A stretch of DNA of 64,000 bases, from the NCBI RefSeq assembly GCF_030409315.1, contig NZ_JAUFPS010000095.1, positions 84,117 to 148,116 on the forward strand. The letters are read 5' to 3'. This document shows, piece by piece, positions 33,689 to 41,495 of the stretch; positions within the stretch are counted from its first letter, which is position 1; every line of letters starts with the position of its first letter. The stretch is from Mucilaginibacter flavus (GTDB taxonomy: Bacteria; Bacteroidota; Bacteroidia; Sphingobacteriales; Sphingobacteriaceae). Both the position numbers and the translations under genes were made by a program. The notes beneath the pieces were generated by a model, which did no database searches, had not been told where the DNA came from, and was given only the letters and a program-made list of their open reading frames with translations.

Positions 33689-35434
33689 TTGTCCTATATT
33701 ACAGCTGTTTTATCTGAACCTGATATGATCAATATTGCAGACGTCCATGAAGAAGTTTTTAACCTTCTCCAAGAAATAAGAGAAAGCGAAGGGCAGACAG
33801 CGACACCGCTGTTTTATACCCTGCGCAGGGAAAATAACTATCGCAGACTGGATCAGAAATATTGGTTTCATGGCAACCAGCATTACATGGTCGTTTCATT
33901 TTGGTCCGGAATGGATTGGAAAAACAGAACGCCTAATATATTTTTCAGGATCAAAGATGACGGAGAAACTGCCCTGCATATATCAGTTAAGGACAGTATT
34001 CAAAAAACAGTGTTGGCCGAAGAGATATTTGTAAAAGCGCTTGATCTTTTACCGGATGGCAACAACAGATGGATCAAGCGGTATCCAAAAAGAAACTACC
34101 TACAATCTTTACGAAACTTCCTTGACACAGATAAGCTCGGTATTGATAATTTGATCAGAAAAAACCAGGAAAGACTGGTGACCGAGGATATTCATAATTC
34201 CATTGGATTCATCACAGAATCCAATTTCAGTAAATGGCTTCAAAAGATCAACAGTTACAGAAAGGAAGTTGATATCAAAAGGATCCCATTCTCGCTGCTC
34301 TCTTTTTTAGTTGTGAAATTTACTCCAATAGATCACTTGAATCTCGGCAGTATCCCTATTGACAGCCGCTTTGTTTTTTTAACGGGGGAAAACGGTAGTG
34401 GAAAGACATCCCTGCTGAGGGCTCTTGCTTTTGTACTGGGTAACCAGTTCCATAAAGAACAGTACAATCCGTCCAATTCCCCCTGGATAATTTCAACCAC
34501 GGTAAATACGCCGACAGGCCTGCATAGTTTTAGAATAAACGTGGAAGAACCTGTTTACGATCTGGTAACAAAAATACCTTTCTGCTGTTACGGTGCATCA
34601 AGGCTAACGATCCAAAACCGCAGATACAAATCAGCAAAAGATGATCAATCCCTGGCAGACCGCATGCAGCCGCTAAGAGGGCTATTTGAAAATGATGCGG
34701 TCCTTATGGACCTGAACAGGTGGCTGATCAATTCACTTGCCAATAAATCAAAGGATAACGATAAGGTAAGAGCCATTTATGAGGGCATCAAAACCATGCT
34801 CATTAATGTCATACCAAATTTATATGATATCCGGGAAGTGCCCTGGGATGGGTTTCAGGAATTATTATATTTTGAAGAGGATCTCGACGGTGTACGTATG
34901 GAAAAGGGTGTCATGTTTGACAATTTATCGTCAGGCTTGAAAAGCATGATATCCATGCTTGGGGATATGATGATCAGGCTCTTTGACATGCAGCCGGAGG
35001 CGACGGAACCTTCAGAACTATGCGGGATCGTTTTAATAGATGAGATCGACATACACCTTCATCCGAATTGGCAAAGAAAGTTACCGGAACTGCTGGATGA
35101 ATATTTCCCGCTGATCCAGTTCATCATAACCACACACAGCCCGATCCCGCTGTTGGGGGCTCCTGAAAGCAGTCGTATCTTTGTGGTCAAAAGGATCAGT
35201 AAACTTGGCGTCATTGCTGAGCGGCTGGATAATAAGATCAGGTTTGAGAACCTGCTACCCAATTCCCTGCTTACCTCACCGATATTCGATCTTTCTGAGA
35301 TCATTCCTGATAACAACAGAAATTTAACACAACTGAGAACTGAGGATACTTACCAGGAGATCGTTGAAAATGACGCAGTGAGAGCAAAACTTAAAGCTGT
35401 AGCTAAAAAGATCCGCGATGAGGAAGATCGTTAA
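33689..35434 (+). CDS. AAA/ABC-type ATPase, Septu PtuA-like
   Basis: The 581-residue protein has about 210 residues of unrecognised N-terminal sequence, then an SMC/ABC-like ATPase. Marks are Walker A FLTGENGSGKTSLL (230-243), a signature-like segment FDNLSSGLKSM (410-420), Walker B GIVLIDEIDIHLHPNW (446-461) and the TTHSP switch (481-485). This OLD/RecF-type ATPase followed by an HNH nuclease is the architecture of the Septu anti-phage system (PtuA/PtuB, Doron 2018). The start is a TTG at 33689; an ATG at 33725 is an alternative. It overlaps the HNH gene by 17 bases. The long N-terminus is more than I expect in simple PtuA. Confidence 0.8.
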   Translation: MSYITAVLSEPDMINIADVHEEVFNLLQEIRESEGQTATPLFYTLRRENNYRRLDQKYWFHGNQHYMVVSFWSGMDWKNRTPNIFFRIKDDGETALHISVKDSIQKTVLAEEIFVKALDLLPDGNNRWIKRYPKRNYLQSLRNFLDTDKLGIDNLIRKNQERLVTEDIHNSIGFITESNFSKWLQKINSYRKEVDIKRIPFSLLSFLVVKFTPIDHLNLGSIPIDSRFVFLTGENGSGKTSLLRALAFVLGNQFHKEQYNPSNSPWIISTTVNTPTGLHSFRINVEEPVYDLVTKIPFCCYGASRLTIQNRRYKSAKDDQSLADRMQPLRGLFENDAVLMDLNRWLINSLANKSKDNDKVRAIYEGIKTMLINVIPNLYDIREVPWDGFQELLYFEEDLDGVRMEKGVMFDNLSSGLKSMISMLGDMMIRLFDMQPEATEPSELCGIVLIDEIDIHLHPNWQRKLPELLDEYFPLIQFIITTHSPIPLLGAPESSRIFVVKRISKLGVIAERLDNKIRFENLLPNSLLTSPIFDLSEIIPDNNRNLTQLRTEDTYQEIVENDAVRAKLKAVAKKIRDEEDR

Positions 35435-36308
35435 GAATTTTGCATCCCCACCGGCTAAGTTGACGTCGCCCAGATGTATGACGCAGATGCTTAACATTTA
35501 CAATTCCCGAATCGGAAAAGATGCAACTTATTATAATATGGATCCCGTTGTAGATGCGCTAAATAAGCTTTATCATAGTAAATGCGGTTACTGCGAGGCG
35601 CAGATAGATATTGTCGCCAGTGAGAACGTAGAGCATTATCGGCCAAAAGGAACAGTCAATAGCCTCGATCTTCCAGCCGGGGTTGCGCACCCCGGCTATT
35701 ACTGGCTGAGCAATGAGTGGAGTAATTTGCTGATATCCTGTCCGAAGTGTAATCAACCCGGTCACAAAGGGACGCGTTTTCCTATTCACCGGCATAACCG
35801 GCGCGTATCAACGCCGCCTACGCTTTCCGCGGCTGGGCAGGTAGTTGTTGCATCCAACAGTCATTTATTGCCACCGCTTAGCCGGGAAGACCCTTTGATC
35901 CTCAACCCGGAATTCAAAGAGCCTGGCGAACACCTTAAAGTGATTGATTCAGGAGAGCTTAAGCCTGTTCATCGAAGCATTTACGGTGCCAAGACAATCG
36001 AGGTCTGCGGCCTTAACCGTCCTCCTCTTATCGCGGCAAGAAAAAAGATCATCGATCGTATCGTTGTTCAAATTGAAAAGAGAATAGAATCATTTACGGC
36101 GGATGTTGAACCCTTAACGGAAGGGCAGTTCAGACGGGAATTGGACACGGTATTTGATGAGATAACAGACAGGCTGGATTATAAATCGACATTCACATTA
36201 GTCGCCAGGATGATCATAAAGAATTTTGACACGCTGGTACTTTCCAAGATTGACCCGATATTTCATCCTATTATCAGAAACCAATTCGACAGATACATTG
36301 ACAATTGA
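35418..36308 (+). CDS. HNH endonuclease, Septu PtuB-like
   Basis: The 296-residue protein contains the PtuB-like zinc HNH: KCGYCE (C56, C59), NVEHYRPKG (E72-H73 as catalytic pair), YYWLSNEWSNLLISCPKCN (asparagine 103; C108, C111) and GTRFP. The C-terminal 170 residues are helical. The start overlaps the end of the ATPase gene by 17 bases, showing translational coupling. In Septu, PtuB is the nuclease carried on the PtuA ATPase and cleaves nucleic acid on phage infection. The assignment as Septu is from family architecture. Confidence 0.82.
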   Translation: MRKIVKNFASPPAKLTSPRCMTQMLNIYNSRIGKDATYYNMDPVVDALNKLYHSKCGYCEAQIDIVASENVEHYRPKGTVNSLDLPAGVAHPGYYWLSNEWSNLLISCPKCNQPGHKGTRFPIHRHNRRVSTPPTLSAAGQVVVASNSHLLPPLSREDPLILNPEFKEPGEHLKVIDSGELKPVHRSIYGAKTIEVCGLNRPPLIAARKKIIDRIVVQIEKRIESFTADVEPLTEGQFRRELDTVFDEITDRLDYKSTFTLVARMIIKNFDTLVLSKIDPIFHPIIRNQFDRYIDN

Positions 36309-36377
36309 AGAAAGCGGCATTACTGCATGTTTATGGCAACTTACGTGCAGCAAACAGCTGTGTGATCGTTCTTAAAA

Positions 36378-37544
36378 TCAGGAGAAGAGAACGTTGACCG
36401 AAGCAGTGCGGTTTCCGATATTGAAACCTTGCAAAATACTTTTAAGGATAATGTGCGGATTCTTTTTCATGTAATCCCCTAACCTGTCCAGTCTTGGCGC
36501 ATCGGGAACCTGATTGATGACTGAAAAAGAGTTTTTACCGGCACGTGTCACCGTAATTCCGAATTCAAACGAAGCTGGTTTTTCTCCTTCGTTATTGATG
36601 ATCGTCGCTTTTATCTTCCTGCCTTTATCGACCTCGGTTATCATGGTGTTTGCCACAGTAATATCTCTGCCGACGAACCCTGCCGCATATTTCAGGCGCT
36701 CTGCGATGGGTTGATGTTGAAAATGAGCATCGGCCAGCCAAAACAGTTCGTTAAAAAACTCACGTATGAGTTTATAGTACGGCTCAAGGTATTCGATATT
36801 TTTTATCCTCATGGTGTAGTACCGTTTTACCTGATCGGTATCGTCCCAGTTAGCGAACTCGTCCATTTCCCTTTCCCAGTCAAGCATGCCATTTGAATCT
36901 TCGACGATCTTGTTAAGCTCAGTGGCTTCAATGTCTGGGAATTCTGCATTGTTGTGCATTATCTTATTCCGCAGGCGTTTTAAGGGCTGAAATTTTTCTT
37001 TGAATGGTAAAATAGAAGTGGTATCCAGGCCAATGACCAATTGCAGGTATTTGTAAATTCCCTCAATGTAATCCCGCTGCTGAAGATCCTCTACCGAGAG
37101 CTTGTGGTTCCCCATCAGTCTCAGTAGTTCTGAAAAACGTCTGAACTGGCCTTCCAAAATCGAATACAGCATTGCGGTTGCAGACTTGTTGTAATGATCG
37201 ATCATTTCCCGGTGATTACGGTCTATATTTTCTTCGACGGTCTGCTCTTCGCCTTCGATCTGACCGTAGCTGGCTTTGTGCGATGCCCATGCGTCACGCT
37301 GACTTTCATCGCCTGAAATTTCATCATAGCCTTCCTTATACACCTCGTGCGCAGCCTCCCAAATTGCCGCAAATTCTTTTTTCACTTTTTCTTTTTCTGC
37401 AAGATAAGACTCTGCATATAAAACGGTCGTCGCTTTTGCGTTACGTTCAAAAGTGTCGATCAGCTCTTCTAGGTGCTCCAGTAAAGCATCGAAGTCAGAT
37501 TGCGGTTTCCCGTATAAATAGCGAACAGTAAGATCAAAATCCAT
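36378..37544 (-). CDS. HEPN-motif protein, putative ribonuclease
   Basis: From the ATG at 37544 the protein has 388 residues; a TTG at 37559 would add five. It is largely helical. After a charged N-terminal coiled region (KATTVLYAESYLAEKEKVKK) comes SAMLYS-like ILEGQFRRFSELLRLMG and then PLKRLRNKIMHNNAEF, where R-N-x3-H (R192, H197 from this start) is the HEPN R-x4-H motif. The C-terminal 100 residues (GRKIKATIINNEGEK, SFEFGITVTRAGKNS) are beta-rich and unrecognised. It is convergent with the Septu-like pair, with 69 bases between. Whether it belongs to that system or stands alone is unknown. Confidence 0.65.
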   Translation of the reverse strand: MDFDLTVRYLYGKPQSDFDALLEHLEELIDTFERNAKATTVLYAESYLAEKEKVKKEFAAIWEAAHEVYKEGYDEISGDESQRDAWASHKASYGQIEGEEQTVEENIDRNHREMIDHYNKSATAMLYSILEGQFRRFSELLRLMGNHKLSVEDLQQRDYIEGIYKYLQLVIGLDTTSILPFKEKFQPLKRLRNKIMHNNAEFPDIEATELNKIVEDSNGMLDWEREMDEFANWDDTDQVKRYYTMRIKNIEYLEPYYKLIREFFNELFWLADAHFQHQPIAERLKYAAGFVGRDITVANTMITEVDKGRKIKATIINNEGEKPASFEFGITVTRAGKNSFSVINQVPDAPRLDRLGDYMKKNPHIILKSILQGFNIGNRTASVNVLFS

Positions 37545-37752
37545 GAGATAATGTGACAAGGGGTCTGTGGTCTGCGTTTAATTAATTAAAGGGCACGTAC
37601 AAAACTAAAAATTTTAAATTATGAAATGGCCGCACTTCGACGGTGATATACACTTGGGAACAGTGGAACCCGTTTTTAATCTTGTGCTGCAGGAAAAGAT
37701 TTTAAACCGCTGATATGGTTTTATCGCAATAAAACTCTAAGAAGTCGAAAAG

Positions 37753-37784
37753 GAATGGACACCAGGAAAAACTGGTGTCCATTC
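37753..37784. terminator. perfect 13-bp stem-loop
   Basis: GAATGGACACCAG and CTGGTGTCCATTC flank a six-base GAAAAA loop, a perfect 13-bp stem. On the minus strand it lies 20 bases past the stop of the small gene at 37805 and is followed by CTTTT, fitting a terminator for it. On the plus strand a T-run begins about 15 bases later, too far for a textbook terminator. Confidence 0.6.
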
Positions 37785-37804
37785 TGATATCCAACGCTTT
37801 TTTT

Positions 37805-37951
37805 TTAACCTGCTCCACCATCTCCCCCAAATAAAACCCAATCACTAAAGGCTGTAATATAAAGGATAGTTGATGCCTCTTGATTGACTGCAGTCATAAA
37901 GGCACCCACCGATATAAAAGCTGTTGCAATGAGATAAAAAAACGCTTTCAT
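37805..37951 (-). CDS. small hydrophobic peptide with glycine-rich C-terminus
   Basis: A 48-residue frame starts at the ATG at 37951 with MKAFFYLIATAFISVGAFMT, which is a signal-peptide or membrane-segment pattern, and ends in DWVLFGGDGGAG. No family is recognised. A perfect hairpin lies just past its stop on the same strand, and the rest of the 690-base region 37545-38235 holds no larger gene, which supports a real small gene. It could be a small secreted or membrane peptide; function is unknown. Confidence 0.45.
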   Translation of the reverse strand: MKAFFYLIATAFISVGAFMTAVNQEASTILYITAFSDWVLFGGDGGAG

Positions 37952-38194
37952 GGTTCAAAAATTTTAATTTAAGCCTCTACCAACTCGTTTTGGATTAAGT
38001 ATACCTAAATTTGGTCAACAAAGGATAACTGAACATTATCCTGTTTTAGAAATTTATTGAAAAAATTGATTCACTTTCGTAAATAAAACCTTTATTTAAA
38101 ATGGTTAGTGGTCTCAATAATTTTCTTTGCATCTACGACAGCTTCGATATCGCTATAAAAGTTAGAACTTTTGCCGGTTCCCTCTACTTGGCAG

Positions 38195-38219
38195 AAAGCC
38201 CCTTGAAAAAGGGGCTTTT
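38195..38219 (+). terminator. rho-independent terminator upstream of GIY-YIG gene
   Basis: AAAGCCCC pairs with GGGGCTTT around a short TTGAAAAA loop, and a T-run follows. On the plus strand there is no annotated gene ending here. The 20 bases before it (CGGTTCCCTCTACTTGGCA) end like a tRNA acceptor, so it may once have terminated a tRNA transcript whose body is gone. Confidence 0.7.
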
Positions 38220-38235
38220 CTTGTAAACTGAAACT

Positions 38236-38472
38236 ATGTTTACGGTGTACGTCTTATATTCTCCAACTTTCAATCAAATCTATATTGGCTATACATCCAA
38301 TTTAGATAATCGCGTTCTTTCTCACAATAAATTGGCGACTAAGGGGCATACCATCAAATATCGCCCTTGGGTAATTGCGTATACCGAAGAGTTTAATAAC
38401 CACCAGCAATTAAAATATGAAAAAATACAAATCAGAAATCTCGGGGCATTTAGATATTACTATTATAAATAA
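38236..38472 (+). CDS. GIY-YIG nuclease family protein, C-terminus altered
   Basis: The 78-residue protein starts FTVYVLYSPTFNQIYIGYTSNLDNRV, the GIY-YIG core (VYVLYS and IYIGYTS), and continues SHNKLATKGHTIKYRPW. In the family the next part reads A-x-K-R-E-K-Q-x-K-S-x-K-G-R; here LKYEK is followed by IQIRNLGAFRYYYYK, which does not fit. The normal C-terminal helix appears to be replaced by sequence shared, in another frame, with the start of the Imm32-like gene. These small proteins are widespread in Bacteroidota and of uncertain function; this copy is probably truncated. Confidence 0.7.
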   Translation: MFTVYVLYSPTFNQIYIGYTSNLDNRVLSHNKLATKGHTIKYRPWVIAYTEEFNNHQQLKYEKIQIRNLGAFRYYYYK

Positions 38473-38746
38473 TGAAGATGAATTTGAAGGAAACATACAA
38501 AAGTGGCAAGATGTATTAATTCACGGCGAACCCGAAGGGTTGCGATCTTTTGCTCGACTCCTGATAAAAATTGCCGACTTGAATCAGGACACTATAAAGG
38601 ACCTACCAATTGGAGCAAGAGCACACATCCATTTGCAACCAGGCGCGGATATTAGTAAAAGTTCGGCACAGGTAATTATTGGCAGACTTGATGCTAAAGG
38701 AACCGGTGCTTTTTATGACAGCTATCTGCAAAAAAACGATAAATAA
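38417..38746 (+). CDS. Imm32-like immunity protein
   Basis: The 109-residue protein has a mid segment LIHGEPEGLRSFARLLIKIADLNQ, then LPIGARAHIHLQPG and the C-terminal VIIGRLDAKGTGAFYDSYL. This order of motifs is like the Imm32 immunity family, thought to neutralise polymorphic toxins, though the assignment is by pattern. The start (ATG at 38417) overlaps the GIY-YIG 3' end by 56 bases in another frame. No cognate toxin is adjacent, so it may be an orphan immunity gene brought by recombination. Confidence 0.55.
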   Translation: MKKYKSEISGHLDITIINNEDEFEGNIQKWQDVLIHGEPEGLRSFARLLIKIADLNQDTIKDLPIGARAHIHLQPGADISKSSAQVIIGRLDAKGTGAFYDSYLQKNDK

Positions 38747-38802
38747 ATATTTTACAGGAGTTGCCACACTCTGTCACACTGCGAGTCCTAATTTTAAACC
38801 GT

Positions 38803-38842
38803 TTTGTTTTACTGCATAATTGCCTATTTTTAGTAAAACAAA
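38803..38842. promoter_or_regulatory. 11-bp inverted repeat, candidate operator
   Basis: TTTGTTTTACT (38803-38813) and AGTAAAACAAA (38832-38842) are a perfect 11-bp inverted repeat with an 18-base spacer, 36 bases upstream of the VOC gene at 38879. The spacer contains an AT-rich CCTATTTTTA that resembles a -7 element. The AraC gene downstream of the VOC gene may act here. Confidence 0.4.
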
Positions 38843-38878
38843 CACCATAATATCTAAAAAGCCTTATTCCACCCAATT

Positions 38879-39406
38879 ATGAAAAAAACTTTTTTTATCC
38901 TTTTGCTAATTATAATTTCATTTGGCTCCGGCTTTGCCTTTAAGGCTGTATTGACACCACCGGCCCGGCAGGTGCCCGGGCTTAAACGGGTAACCGGTAT
39001 TGGTGGTATTTTTTTCAAATGCAAAGATCCTGGTAAAGTACGGGCCTGGTACCAGGAGCACCTTGGGTTAAATGTGAATCAATACGGTGCCGTTTTTGAG
39101 TGGCGGCAAGGCGCAGACACATTGAAAAAAGGCTTCACCCAATGGAGTCCTTTTGGAGAGAAAACCAGCTACTTTGCTCCTTCTGATAAAGATTTTATGA
39201 TCAATTACCGGGTGGCCGATTTAGACGGACTGCTGGTACAACTTAACAAAGAAGGCGTAACTATTGTAGACAAAGTGGAAGCAGCCAGCTACGGCAAATT
39301 TGTTCATATTATGGATATCGAAGGCAACAAAATAGAACTGTGGGAACCCAATGATCTTGAATATGAAAAGTTAGGAGCAAAAATGGGTGCTAAAACAACT
39401 AAATAA
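38879..39406 (+). CDS. VOC family protein with N-terminal membrane anchor
   Basis: The 175-residue protein starts with a hydrophobic segment (KKTFFILLLIIISFGSGFAF) that is a signal or membrane anchor, then a VOC domain: GIGGIFFKCKDPGKVRAWYQEHLG, MINYRVADLDGLL and the metal-ligand-bearing IEGNKIELWEP. VOC proteins bind a divalent metal and act as lyases, dioxygenases or binding proteins; an exported form is less common. It is followed 21 bases later by an AraC regulator. An inverted repeat in the upstream region may be its operator. Confidence 0.85.
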   Translation: MKKTFFILLLIIISFGSGFAFKAVLTPPARQVPGLKRVTGIGGIFFKCKDPGKVRAWYQEHLGLNVNQYGAVFEWRQGADTLKKGFTQWSPFGEKTSYFAPSDKDFMINYRVADLDGLLVQLNKEGVTIVDKVEAASYGKFVHIMDIEGNKIELWEPNDLEYEKLGAKMGAKTTK

Positions 39407-39427
39407 TGATTTACCCTATCTTCAACA

Positions 39428-40246
39428 ATGCAGCATCAAGAATTTGAACCTCCTGAACAACTGCGGAATAGTATAAAATGCTTTTGGCATAACAAACGCC
39501 AGGCCGAACCGCGACAATCAAGTTTTGAAGTGCCGCCGGATGGTTATGCCGAAATCATTTTTCATTTCAGTAATGACCTGAGCATTGTAATTAACGGAAA
39601 GTTACAGCCTTTGCCATCGCCGTTTATGATGGGCTTGCTCAATCAACCTGTGGTTTTCAATAGCATAAGTGGTTTGGATATTATTGGGATAAGATGTTTT
39701 CCCTGGACGGTGTTTGATTTATTAAACCTCCCCCCTGGTAACGATGGTGTACGTATATTTAAACATCCCATAGCTAAACTTCACCCCATGTTAACCAGCC
39801 TGGTTAGCAGCGATAATATTAACGATGCCATAGCCCTTATAAAGCAATACTTTATTGATCAACTTGCGCTCGTTAACAGTGATACGATGTTGATTAAAGC
39901 CGGCGAAGCGATGCGCAACGCAAAGGGAACACTACAGGTAAGCCAGGTGGCAGAAGCTGCCCACGCCACGGTACGTACGTTGGAGCGACGGTTTAAGCAA
40001 TCTTCGGGCTACTCGGTTAAAGATGTATCGGGCCTCATGCGCTTTGAGCAGGCACGCAACCACTTATGGCTTAATCCCGATTGCAACCTTGCGGGCCTGG
40101 CTCACGAGCTTGGTTATGCAGATCAATCTCACCTGAGCAAAGAGTTTAAACGCTACAGTGGCACTACACCGGCGGCCTTCGCCCGGAAATCGAAAAAAGG
40201 GAAACAGGCGTTGGGCAACGATTTTATTACGTTTACGCAAGCCTGA
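39428..40246 (+). CDS. AraC family transcriptional regulator (DUF6597-type N-terminus)
   Basis: The 272-residue protein begins QHQEFEPPEQLRNSIKCFWHN and contains VPPDGYAEIIFHF, the DUF6597 sensor pattern, and a C-terminal AraC domain with QVAEAAHATVRTLERRFKQ and ELGYADQSHLSKEFKRYSG. It is a paralogue in layout of the regulator at 4617-5399, which also lies beside a VOC gene, so the regulator/VOC pairing is repeated in the window. Probably a cytoplasmic one-component regulator of its own operon. Confidence 0.9.
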   Translation: MQHQEFEPPEQLRNSIKCFWHNKRQAEPRQSSFEVPPDGYAEIIFHFSNDLSIVINGKLQPLPSPFMMGLLNQPVVFNSISGLDIIGIRCFPWTVFDLLNLPPGNDGVRIFKHPIAKLHPMLTSLVSSDNINDAIALIKQYFIDQLALVNSDTMLIKAGEAMRNAKGTLQVSQVAEAAHATVRTLERRFKQSSGYSVKDVSGLMRFEQARNHLWLNPDCNLAGLAHELGYADQSHLSKEFKRYSGTTPAAFARKSKKGKQALGNDFITFTQA

Positions 40247-40290
40247 TTCCCGATGCCGCGCGTAACTGACCTGCCTATTATCTACATAAA

Positions 40291-41415
40291 TTAAAAATGT
40301 GTTGTTTGCGTATTTCTTTTGCGAATAGCTTCTTCGGTTCTTGGGATAAAACTTTCTGTTAAGTTTAACTGAGCCGTAGCCTGAACTTCTTCAATAAACG
40401 GACGAAGATTGTTATTATAATCATGAAACGCCAGTTCAAAGTTCCCGTTATGCAGCACCAGTGCATCGGCTAAGGCCGCGGCACCACTTATAGATAACGA
40501 TGCCCCCATGCCCGCGGCTGGCGAAGCGCAATAGCCGGCGTCGCCCACTAAAGCTACCCGGCCTTTTGTCCAGGAAGGCATTTTTATCTGGCAAAATTTA
40601 TCGAAGTAAAAGTTTTCTGAATTTTGTACTTCTTGCAGTAACTCCGCTGTTCTCCAGGCTTGGCTGGCAAACTGCTCCTCAATAATTTTTCTTTGTTGGT
40701 TAATATCACGGTAATCGTAAGGAATTTCTTTTTCAGAAACGAAGCAAAAAATGATATCGGTTTTGTTGTTGTAAGCATTCAGCATAAAAGCCTTACCCGG
40801 CACATTATACATTTGCATAGTTTTTTGCTTGATCAGCAATTTGTTTACAATAGTGATGCAACTGTAAGCTTCCAAAAAATGTGAATACTCAGCTTCATGG
40901 CCAAACCAAATTTTTCGCACACCAGAATGGATTCCGTCGCAACCAAGCACCAGGTGGAAAGCCCGTTGCTGGCCATCTTTAAAAGTAACCTGTATATCGT
41001 TTTCTGTTTCGTTTAGCGCGGTGATGCTGTTATTAAAAATAAATTCAACATCGTTTTTAAGCTCATTGAACAGGATGCCTATAAATTTATCGCGTTCAAT
41101 TTCTATCTCGTCGTCGGGGAGTTCGGCGCCATCGCTATTCAGCAAAATGGAGCCTTCGGTAATATCATCGGCATTTTTAAATTCTATCAAATCCACACTT
41201 AATCTGTGGGCTTTTAATTGTTCAAAAATGCCCATGCGCTTGACTACATCTATTGTAGCTCCGCGGATATCGATAGCTGCGCCGGCAATGCGGGGTTGGT
41301 TAGCCAGTTCAACTACAGTTACCTTGTAACCTATTTTGTTCATCCAATAAGCGGTTGAAAGACCGGCTATGCTTGCACCAGAAATGACTATGTTTTTATT
41401 GTTTGATGATTCCAT
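40291..41415 (-). CDS. FAD-dependent monooxygenase (TetX/PHBH-like)
   Basis: The 374-residue protein has the GxGxxG-like FAD motif VISGASIAGLSTAYWMNK near the N-terminus, the second-strand ending VTVVELANQPR, the DG motif LVLGCDGIHSGVRKIW, and the flavin-binding GDAGYCASPAAGMGAS near residue 290. This is the group A flavoprotein monooxygenase pattern that includes aromatic hydroxylases and the tetracycline-degrading TetX. Substrate is unknown. It lies 80 bases downstream of an AraC gene on the same strand. A second, frameshifted monooxygenase follows divergently at 42511. Confidence 0.88.
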   Translation of the reverse strand: MESSNNKNIVISGASIAGLSTAYWMNKIGYKVTVVELANQPRIAGAAIDIRGATIDVVKRMGIFEQLKAHRLSVDLIEFKNADDITEGSILLNSDGAELPDDEIEIERDKFIGILFNELKNDVEFIFNNSITALNETENDIQVTFKDGQQRAFHLVLGCDGIHSGVRKIWFGHEAEYSHFLEAYSCITIVNKLLIKQKTMQMYNVPGKAFMLNAYNNKTDIIFCFVSEKEIPYDYRDINQQRKIIEEQFASQAWRTAELLQEVQNSENFYFDKFCQIKMPSWTKGRVALVGDAGYCASPAAGMGASLSISGAAALADALVLHNGNFELAFHDYNNNLRPFIEEVQATAQLNLTESFIPRTEEAIRKRNTQTTHF

Positions 41416-41495
41416 TTTTAAGTCGTTTTATTTGACAGTACAAAGGAACATCGCGCGGCAGGCTCAACAAATAACAATACAAAGCAAGTATTGGA

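Noticed and set aside
37621..37713. 30-residue plus-strand frame starting MKWPHFDGDIHLG
   Set aside because: No leader, no family pattern, no terminator, and short enough to occur by chance.
38176..38193. tRNA-like 3' end as a real tRNA gene
   Set aside because: No T-stem pairing or anticodon arm upstream; at best a short relic, so not listed as tRNA.
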